Positions 1 to 6,601 of a stretch of DNA of 21,851 bases are shown one piece after another. Location of the stretch: NCBI GenBank assembly GCA_013416795.1, contig RQSC01000002.1, forward strand, positions 570,000-591,850. The letters run 5' to 3'. Under the pieces are notes generated by a model. That model was not told the origin of the DNA, made no database searches, and saw only the letters and a list, made by a program, of their open reading frames with translations. A program made the translations under genes and the position numbers. Source of the DNA: Prasinococcaceae sp. CCMP 1430 (taxonomy: Eukaryota > Prasinodermophyta > Palmophyllophyceae > Prasinococcales > Prasinococcaceae). How positions within the stretch are numbered: position 1 is the first letter of the stretch; each line of letters begins with the position of its first letter.

Positions 1-139
1 AACGCATCGCATTCCGCTGGCGTGGCGGCCGCCGCGCGCGTGGCGCGGGCGTAAGGCGGCCGCAATCGCGGCGACGGCGGCAGCTGCTGCCGCAGCGGGC
101 GGCGCGCTCGCGCTGCGCGGCGGCCAGCGGCAGCGCCAG

Positions 140-430
140 TCATCGGCGCGCTTTGAAGCGGCCATGCGCGGCGAGGCAACCCCCGGCGCATGGTGTCAGG
201 GCAATGCAGCACCCTGGCAGTATGCGGATGGCCAGTTGCACGGCCTTGGGGGTGTGCACGATGACGCCGGTGCGACGGTGCCCGGGCTGCCGCGCCGCAA
301 TGCAGCAGCAGCCATGTTGCGCAAGGTCCCGAGGAGCGACAAGGCCCATGTCCTCCGCGACCTCGGTGAGGACCTGACGCACCCACATCCGCAGTACGAC
401 CCGCGGCAGACTCGGAGGCCGTGAGACCTC
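140..430 (-). pseudogene. weak histone H3-fold-like fragment, probably degenerate
   Basis: This minus-strand open frame has GC-rich third positions and two short segments that recall the histone H3 fold. About 350-405 reads VLRMWVRQVLTEVAEDM, comparable to the H3 alpha-1 region that ends in E-I-A-Q-D-F. About 217-260 reads TPKAVQLAIRI, comparable to the H3 end P-K-D-I-Q-L-A-R-R-I. The stretch between them is about ten residues shorter than in H3, and the alpha-2 helix is not recognisable. No H3-type basic tail lies upstream; the open frame continues to 613 with unrelated sequence. It could be a decayed H3-variant copy, a divergent histone-fold protein, or chance similarity in GC-rich DNA. What is seen is only the two short resemblances; the rest is inference. 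Confidence 0.22.
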
Positions 431-822
431 GCACTGCGACGGCCATGAAGCTGGCGGCGTGCAAGTGGTACTCGCCTCCTGCAGATGCTGGAGACGGAGG
501 CCTGTCTGCCCCACGCGTCCGAGCCCCGGCAGGCGCGCTACGCGATCGAGGAAGCGCCCGAGGCAACGCGAAGAGAGAAGTAAAAATGCATGCGCGCAGT
601 GCCTTTCTTGCACCGCTCAGGGCTTGTCAGAGTGCGGCCTGCGCGGCTCATGGGATCTGTCTGGCCTCAAGGAGCCTTGCGCGCTCGAGGACGCACCCAC
701 AGGCCGCGGCAGTGGTGCCGCTGCAGGGGGACGGGGGGCGATTGTCTTCGTACATGGCTGCGCACGGTGAGGTAGTATGATCAGAACATCTTATGACTGA
801 GTCGACGAGAGCGCCCTGGGCT
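431..822. other. unassigned intergenic stretch
   Basis: No open frame here resembles a known family, and the candidate frames on both strands overlap each other with no consistent codon bias. It lies downstream of the minus-strand DUF3303-like gene, so part of it may be that gene's 3' untranslated region. No tRNA, repeat or clear regulatory motif was seen. Confidence 0.5.
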
Positions 823-1569
823 CTACTTCTGGTACATGGGCTTGGAAGAGAGCACGGCGCGCGTCGCCATGTCGTCGAGGACGGGGGTGACCTCGATCTC
901 CGACATCGGAGCCCAGTTGGCGCCCCAGGCGGCGATGGCCGAGCCGTCGTCGGTCTCGCAGATGCAGACTCCCTGCGCGCCGCACAGATCGGACCACCTA
1001 CGGGCAAAGCGCGCCGGGAGCGGAAAAGAGGACACGATGTGCACGGGGGTGGTTGGAAAGGGGCCAGTCAGTCTTGCCGCGCACGCGCACGAGTGGAGGC
1101 GAGGCTGTTGGCTCGGGCATGCTGTGCGCGCGCGCGCTCGCGCGCGTGGGTGTACGTGTGTAGCAAAGATCGCTGACGTCTCGTACCTGCCAATGATCTT
1201 GATGTTCGGGCCAGCGTCGGCCGCATCGTCCTCCTCAGTCTTTGCAAAGAGTGGGGGGCGGGCGATGAAGTGTGTGAGAGCGCGCACGTGCACGCAGGTG
1301 CGTGCGCGCACGCGCGCATCGGTGCGGGGGCGAGGTGGGGCGATGGCGGATTGTGGACGCGCGCGTCAGCCTCGGTCCTCACTCGCGCACGCGCACGGCC
1401 GCGCGCGAGCGTACGCGGTGGCGAGGAAGCGGCCCGGGGCGGCGCCCCCGGCTCGCTGGCCCGGGTCTCGCGCACTGCTTGGCGCGTGAGACGTACCATG
1501 GCTGCGAAGGCCTTCCACGCCTCGACGAGGCTGGGCTTCATGAGCTTGTACGTGACCATGAACAGCATC
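823..1569 (-). CDS. DUF3303-like small protein, copy 1 (three exons seen, 5' exon missing)
   Basis: This is a small protein of the DUF3303 type, a family of about 100 residues with a predicted dimeric alpha/beta-barrel fold and no established function. Exons on the minus strand are 1569-1497, 1239-1187 and 997-823, with introns 1496-1240 (GTACGT...AAAG) and 1186-998 (GTACGA...GTAG). Splicing restores the family order: MLFMVTYKLMKPSLVEAW, then DAGPNIKIIGRW, then AAWGANWAPMSEIEVTPVLDD, then the end SSKPMYQK and TAG. The first visible exon begins after CAG at 1572-1570 with one base completing a Lys codon; the paralogue at 2083-2771 has Lys at the same place, so an upstream exon is expected. That exon would lie across the N at 1687 and is missing. 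The second intron is absent from the paralogue. Family assignment rests on recalled family pattern; the splicing is supported by alignment to the other copy. Confidence 0.78.
1240..1496 (-). other. intron 1 of DUF3303-like copy 1, rich in alternating purine-pyrimidine
   Basis: GT-AG intron with donor GTACGT. Its interior (about 1280-1320) is rich in alternating GCGCAC/GTGCGC dinucleotides of the type that can adopt left-handed DNA. No coding potential is apparent inside it. Confidence 0.75.
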
Positions 1570-1686
1570 CTGACGCACGGGTGTGGCGGCGAGGGTGCAG
1601 GCGGCGATGCGGGAGAGGATTGCGTGTGCGTGTGCGCGCGCTCGAGGTGTGGCGCCGCGCGCGCGCTCGCCCGGCGTCGCCCGCCG

Positions 1687-1687
1687 N
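1687..1687. other. single N, probable assembly gap
   Basis: The ambiguous base lies where the upstream exon of the minus-strand DUF3303-like gene should be. On the other side it abuts, within a few bases, the start of an unrelated exonuclease exon on the plus strand. It behaves like a gap of unknown size rather than a miscalled base. Confidence 0.75.
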
Positions 1688-1924
1688 CCCCCACCCGAAT
1701 GCGCCACGTTTCGCATTGCGACGTACAACGTCCTCACGCCGACGTTTGCAGACCCCGCAAAGTACCACACGTGCCGGCCAGAGGACCTCGACGAGCGTGT
1801 GCGCCTGTGCCGCGTGCAGGCGAAGCTCGATGAGGAAGTGCGTCGCGGCGCAGTCGTGTGCCTGCAGGAGGTGTGCCTTGCGTGGAGCGCGCGCCTGCAC
1901 CCGTGGTTCGCGGCGCGGTTGGGG
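1688..1924 (+). pseudogene. orphan exon of a CCR4/Angel-like endonuclease-exonuclease-phosphatase protein
   Basis: The fragment encodes the first strand-helix unit of an EEP-fold nuclease of the CCR4/Angel/nocturnin group, which in complete form removes poly(A) tails. It reads FRIATYNVLTPTFADP, followed by a helix, then VVCLQEV and a Trp-containing segment ending near WFAARLG. The Asn of YNVL and the Glu of CLQEV are the usual first active-site residues. The expected continuation (the Gly-Tyr segment and the later catalytic His/Asp residues) is not found downstream in any frame; instead the 5' region of the DUF3303-like copy 2 follows. The 5' side stops at the N at 1687. It is either one exon of a gene broken by assembly or a real gene remnant. 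The 3' limit is approximate, and no donor matching the other introns here is visible. Confidence 0.6.
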
Positions 1925-2082
1925 CGCCCATCGGCGCGCGCCGCGACGCTCCGCGGCGCGGTCTCTGAGCTGGAAAGGGAGGGGGGGTGTCGTTACTCGC
2001 CGCGGCCGGTGCCACATCGGCGGCCCGCGCCGCCCCACACGAGAGGACCTCGCGGCGCACGCGCGCACACCCGCCGCGAGCG

Positions 2083-2771
2083 ATGGGCGCTGGGGGCGGA
2101 TGCGGGTCGTCGAGCACAGCAAAGGGGATTGCGAGCCCGATGGCAACGTCGCCCGCGGCGACGCCCGCAGCGCCGGCCGCAGAGCCCGCGGTGGACGCGC
2201 CCGTGGTGGAGCCTGTCGCCATGGCCGCCGAGGCTGCACCTGCGGCTGCCGACGACAAGGTGCTCTTCATGATGAAGTTCAAGCTGGGCAAGGGAACGCT
2301 TGTGGACGCGTGGTCCACCTTCGGCAAAATGGTACGGCTGCGATGCGAGAGCGGGTACCCAAGCCCGCCATTGAGAGCGTGTCGCAGCCCCAAATCGTGC
2401 ATACACACGCGTGCGCGAGCACGCACGCACGCGCGCGCGCGCGCGCTCACGCGTGTCCTTGCCGTGCTGCGGCTCTCGTCACCCCTGCCACAACATCTCT
2501 GACGTGCTGCCCCCCCATCAAAACACCTCCCCTTCGGGCGCAGACGCCCTCGGAGGACGCGGCCGACGCGGGTCCGGACATTGAGGTGGTGGGACGATGG
2601 ATGGATATGTGCGGCGCTAAGGGACTCGTCGTGTGCCGCTCCTCCTCGCGCAGCGCCGTGCACGCGTGGGGCGCCAACTGGGCGCCCATGTGTCAGATCG
2701 ACGTCACGCCGGTGGTCGACGACGCCGCGGCGCGCGCCGTGCTCTCGTCGAAGCCAATGTATCAGCTGTAG
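2083..2771 (+). CDS. DUF3303-like small protein, copy 2 (two exons)
   Basis: Complete-looking paralogue of the gene at 823-1569. The exons are 2083-2331 and 2544-2771, with intron 2332-2543 (GTACGG...GCAG, phase 0), giving about 158 residues. An Ala/Pro-rich leader of about 58 residues precedes the domain, which runs VLFMMKFKLGKGTLVDAW, then DAGPDIEVVGRW, then HAWGANWAPMCQIDVTPVVDD, and ends SSKPMYQL. The ATG at 2083 is the first in frame after GTG-only extensions; an ATG about 20 codons later is an alternative. The leader starts MGAGGGC, so N-myristoylation or palmitoylation is conceivable but unproven. The function of DUF3303 is unknown; the small alpha/beta-barrel fold suggests binding of a small ligand. 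Unlike copy 1, there is no intron at the Gly-Arg/Trp junction. Confidence 0.78.
2411..2455. repeat. alternating purine-pyrimidine (CG/CA) tract inside an intron
   Basis: Within the intron 2332-2543, an almost uninterrupted run of CG, CA and TG dinucleotides extends for about 45 bases, including a block of consecutive CG steps. Similar tracts occur in both introns of the copy 1 gene. This is a classic Z-DNA-prone pattern; any role is inference. Confidence 0.8.
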
Positions 2772-3217
2772 GAGGGCAACGCGAGGGCGACGGGCTGTGC
2801 CTTGCTGCGCTGCGCCTTGCTGCGCCGCGCTCGATGCCACTGTTACTGCCAACCTTCGGCTGCTGCAGGCACGCCAGGGCCGGCGGCGCGGCGCGCCGCA
2901 CAGGGCGTCTCGCGCGCAAGCGCGCACCGCGCCCGCGCCACGAGCGCCTCCCTCGGGCCGCGCCTCCTCGCACGAGTAGTCTATCTACCGTGTTGTGCCC
3001 CTACACTGCACCGTGCACCCCGTGCACTGCACTGCGCTGCACTGCACTGCACAGGCTACAGCAGCACCTCTCTAGCTAGGACCTGCGCCTGCGCCTGCGC
3101 CTGCGCCTGCACCTGCACCTGCACCTCACCTCGCTGCACCCGAGAGCGCCAAAGAAGCTCCTTTGCACCTGCACCTCGAGCACCTGCACCAAAGCACCAT
3201 GCACCAAAGCACCCCTC
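2772..3217. other. intergenic leader with short tandem repeats
   Basis: No supported gene. From about 3017 the sequence becomes a patchwork of short repeats: TGCAC-type pentamers (3022-3052), CCTGCG/CCTGCA hexamers (3081-3127), and the 13-base unit GCACCAAAGCACC twice (3186-3198 and 3201-3213). It lies just upstream of the Sec23-like reading frame and probably contains its promoter and 5' untranslated region. Confidence 0.6.
3081..3127. repeat. hexanucleotide tandem repeat CCTGCG/CCTGCA
   Basis: About four CCTGCG units are followed by three CCTGCA units in direct tandem, then the pattern decays. It is a simple-sequence repeat in the region upstream of the Sec23-like gene. Confidence 0.85.
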
Positions 3218-3558
3218 ATGGTATCGTCACAATTTCGCGAAACGTTGCCGGGCGGCTCGCCGCCTTCGCACCGCAGGTCATCTCCAACGCAACTGAAAGA
3301 GCTCGCATCCCGTGGGCACTGGGAATCACGTTTCCAATGCGGGACTGTCCATACCATCATCGTCATCCAATGCCAATGCAAATGCAACGGAAAATGCACG
3401 TCGTCCCGTGGAAAATGGGGAGCGTTTTTTCCGACGCGCGCGGCGCGCCTTTGTCCCGGATGTACATTCCGCTCGCGGAGGGCGTCGAAATCGCGGCGCG
3501 CGATTTCGCGCGCGCGGGCAGCGGCCGATCGCGCTCGTGCGGCGCACGGGGCGCGCAG

Positions 3559-3608
<50 letters not shown>

Positions 3609-6478
3609 TGCCGGGCGCGCCGCCTTCGGCGGTGGCGCCTGGGCGGGCGGAGGAGGCGAGGCTCGCCGCGGGAGCACAGCCGGTCGCGAAGGGCCCGCCA
3701 CTGGCCGGCGCGCCCATGCAGATGCGACAGGTGCCCTCTCCGCCGCCGCCGCCGCTGCAGCAGCAGCAGCTTCGGCAGGACTACGCCCCTGCACCCGAGC
3801 CCCAAACGCAGGCACATCCCTCCCCGCGCCCGCCCGCTCCCCCTCTCGCAGGCGCGCAGCCTCCTCCGCCGCAGATGCTCGCATCGCCGTCGGCCCTTGG
3901 CGCGAGCTCCTCCGTGTCGCCTCGCCCGGCGCCAATGGCGATGCAGCGTAGCTCCGAGGCGGAGGCAGCCGTCAACGCCGCCAAAGCAGAAGCCGCGGCG
4001 TCGGCGCGCGGCGATGCCGCCGCCTCGGCGGGCGTCCCGTTCCTCGCCCTCTCCATGGCGGTCGCGCCGCAGTGCGCGCGTGCGCACGCGTCGGGGGCGG
4101 TGCCGCTTGGCGCCGTCTTCGCGCCGTTCGCGCGGGGTGCGGAGGCGCCGCCTGTCGCACGCGGCCGCGGCAGGCCGCAGCGCTGCGGCGCTTGCGGCGC
4201 GGCGGAGAGCGCGTACTCGCACGCAAGCTTGCAGGCGGGCCGCTGGGTGTGCGTGTTTTGCGGCAGCGAGAACGCCGTCGAGGGTGGGGCCAGCACTCAG
4301 ACCGACGCGGCGGCGCTCGGGAACGTGGTCGATTTCGTGCGGGGGCAGGCGGCGGCAGACTCGTCAGCGCGATTGCCGGCGACGGTGTTCGTGGTTGACA
4401 CTTCAGCGGATCCAGAAGATGTTGCAAACATGAGAGCAGCGATCACCGAGGCCATCGGAGCGATGCCTGACGACGCGCGAATAGGCATTGTCAGCGCTGG
4501 TGCCTCGGTGCGCGTATACGACATGGCTGCGACGGTCATGGCGAGCGCGGACGTGCTCTCCGGACGCACTTCGCCCTCGCGAGAGGCGATGCGAGCGTTG
4601 CTCATTGGCGCGGCCGTACCCGTGGCGCCGCTCCGCGAGTGCCGTGAGGCCGCCCTCACGGCCACGGCGGCGCTGCGGTGCGATAGCTCCGCCGGCGTGC
4701 GGGCAGGCGCGGACAAGGCGGCGAGGGGGCGTGCGTTTATTCCCACGTCCGAGCGCGACAGGTGTGTTGTTACCGGCGTGGAAGTCGCTCTGGGCATCAT
4801 TGATGGGACAGATGTGGCGCAAATGCGCCCGCAGCAAATTAGAGCGAACAGCTCTGGCTTGTACCAGGGTAGCAAACCGACATCGAGCGGAGGCCATGTT
4901 GTACTCATCACAACTGGTCCTGTCACGCTCGGACCCGGCGCGCTACCGCGTGACGCCTCGCACCCGCTCTTCCTCTCTGAGTGCCGCGCTGCTGCGCGGC
5001 ATGTCGCCGCGCTCGGCGACGCCGCCGCGCGGCAGGGCGCGGTGATCGACGTCATCGCCGCGGGTGGCACGCCTATCGACGTGCAGCACTGCCTGCCCAT
5101 GACGGAGCGCTCGGGCGGAGCTATGCAGCTCGTTGAGGAGCTCGCCGCCCCGCTCGCGAGCACGCTTCGTGCGGGCTTGCTGCGCACGCGCGCGACGCGC
5201 AGTCACGTCAAATGCGAGATTCGCGTGTCGCGCCCGCTGGTTGTGTCGCGCATCATGGGGGCTGTGTACGCCTCGAAGAGCGGTGGCGACGGCGACGGCG
5301 ACGGGGAGCTTGCCACTGGCGGCGGCAAGGGCGAGGCAGTGCACGTGGCGCTGCGCGTGGCAGACTCGTCAGCGGGCATCGGTGTGCTCTACCGCCTAGA
5401 CGAGGACGTGACGAGCGACTACGTCTTCGTACAGTGCGTTGCACAATACGTGGAGGTGTCCACTGGTGACATCCGCACGCGCGTGGTCACGCGCCGCCTG
5501 CGCACAACCGCTTCAGCGTCGATGGTCGCCAAGGGCCTCAACGCCGAGGTGGCGGGGCTGCTAGCGGCGAAACGCGCGCTGCTTACCGCGGACAGCAGCA
5601 GCGATGCGAATGAAACCAGCACCTACGCGGGCGCGAGCGTGGGCGCGCGCGCGAAGGTCTTTACAGCGTCGGGCGATGTCGCTTGCGACGAGCTCGCGGA
5701 CCGTCTGGTGGCGGCCGCTGGCGAGATGGGCGCGGCCTGTGGCGCACCTGGCACACTGCCGCCGGCTCTTGTGCCTCTGGCTATGCGCTTCTACCACTTC
5801 GCGCGCGGCACGGCGGCGGCGGGCGGCGCGCCGCATCCGGACGAGGTGGCGCTTGCCCGCTCGCGACTGCGCACCTCAGGCCTCGACACAAGCTGCTACA
5901 TCATGCCGCGTTGCTGGATGGTCGTGCCTGGCGCCGAGACCGAGGAGCTCGTCGATGTGCTGCCAACGAACCTGGTGCTCATGTCGAACGCGTGCGTCGT
6001 GCTCGACGCTGGCTCACACACTGTGGTGTGGGTCGGAGCAAGCGTGTCTCCCGACGAGAACGCCGGGGTCATAGACAGGTGCAATGCCTTTGCCACAAAG
6101 CTCGTCACGGGGAGGTTTCCGGCCCCGACATTGTTGACAGGTGCGATTCGCTGCGGGTATCACCCGAGGCTCCACGCGACCTATGAGCGTTCCCTTCCCT
6201 GGCCTCGCGACTGACATCGATGACGGCGCCCCGCCCCATCCGCGCGCCCGCGCACCCGCGCGTCCGCAGTGCGCGAGCACAGCTCCGCGTCCAGACAGGT
6301 GCTCGCGCGAGTGGCTCCTGCGCACCACGACCCTGCCCCAATGCAGGATAATGCCTGCGCGTACGTCCGCACGATGCTGCCCGGCCAGCGCGCCGAGCTC
6401 ATGAGGAAGCTCGCCACGATTCCCACCGACGAGCTCGGCTTCTCAGATTGGCTGCAGGAGCTCATGGAGGAGGTCTGA
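3218..6478 (+). CDS. SEC23: Sec23-like COPII coat subunit (two exons)
   Basis: Sec23 is the Sar1 GTPase-activating subunit of the COPII coat that buds vesicles from the ER. Exons are 3218-6140 and 6270-6478 (intron 6141-6269), giving about 1043 residues from the ATG at 3218. Seen in order: a proline-rich N-terminus; a zinc finger with Cys323, 326, 345 and 348; a trunk beginning VFVVDTSADPEDV (about 390), with FIPTSERD and GHVVLITTGPVTLGPG further on; a beta-sandwich near 660-770; a helical part; and a gelsolin-like domain (LPTNLVLMSNACVVLD) ending RFPAP. Exon 2 supplies SASRQVLARVAP, matching the Sec23 segment that holds the Sar1-stimulating arginine. Sec23 normally has about 760 residues and little before the zinc finger; the excess is the N-terminus. 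The first 160 codons have poor codon bias and contain the poly-C run, so the ATG at 3716 (about 877 residues) may be the true start. Sec23 is favoured over Sec24 by the trunk and C-terminal matches. Confidence 0.85.
3559..3608. repeat. 50-base poly-C homopolymer
   Basis: Fifty consecutive C residues within the Sec23-like reading frame, read as polyproline. Length in the real genome is uncertain because homopolymers of this size are error-prone; a change of one or two bases would alter the frame upstream of the conserved domains. Confidence 0.9.
6141..6269 (+). other. intron in the Sec23-like gene
   Basis: GT-AG intron of 129 bases, donor ACAG|GTGCGA and acceptor CCGCAG|TG, phase 1. It was placed because the first exon's frame after RFPAPTLLT reads into unrelated sequence and a stop at 6212-6214, whereas splicing gives TVREHSSASRQVLARV, which follows the Sec23 family. 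Confidence 0.75.
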
Positions 6479-6601
6479 TCCGTGACGTGACCTGGGCTCA
6501 AGCGAGCAGGCCGGCGGACAGGCCGGTGGGCAGACGGGCGAGCGCGCAGGCGCGGGGGGGTGACAGTAATACAAAGTCTTTCACCGTCGCTCACTACGCG
6601 C

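Noticed and set aside
1-139. Ala-rich plus-strand frame open from the window start to about 424
   Set aside because: The GCG/GCC-rich composition gives long open frames on either strand here; no family resemblance was seen, and the H3-like hint lies on the opposite strand.
1302-2771. Long plus-strand open frame of 489 codons through the DUF3303-like region
   Set aside because: It crosses introns and the N, is rich in Arg and Cys without any family resemblance, and only its last part is the real exon 2 of the copy 2 gene.
1734-2927. 397-codon minus-strand open frame opposite the DUF3303-like copy 2
   Set aside because: It is an antisense shadow in GC-rich DNA, where stop codons are rare; its composition is Arg/Ala-rich with no motif.
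3081-3213. CRISPR-like or regulatory repeat array
   Set aside because: Units are only 5-13 bases with no spacers, and the genome is eukaryotic; this is simple-sequence DNA.
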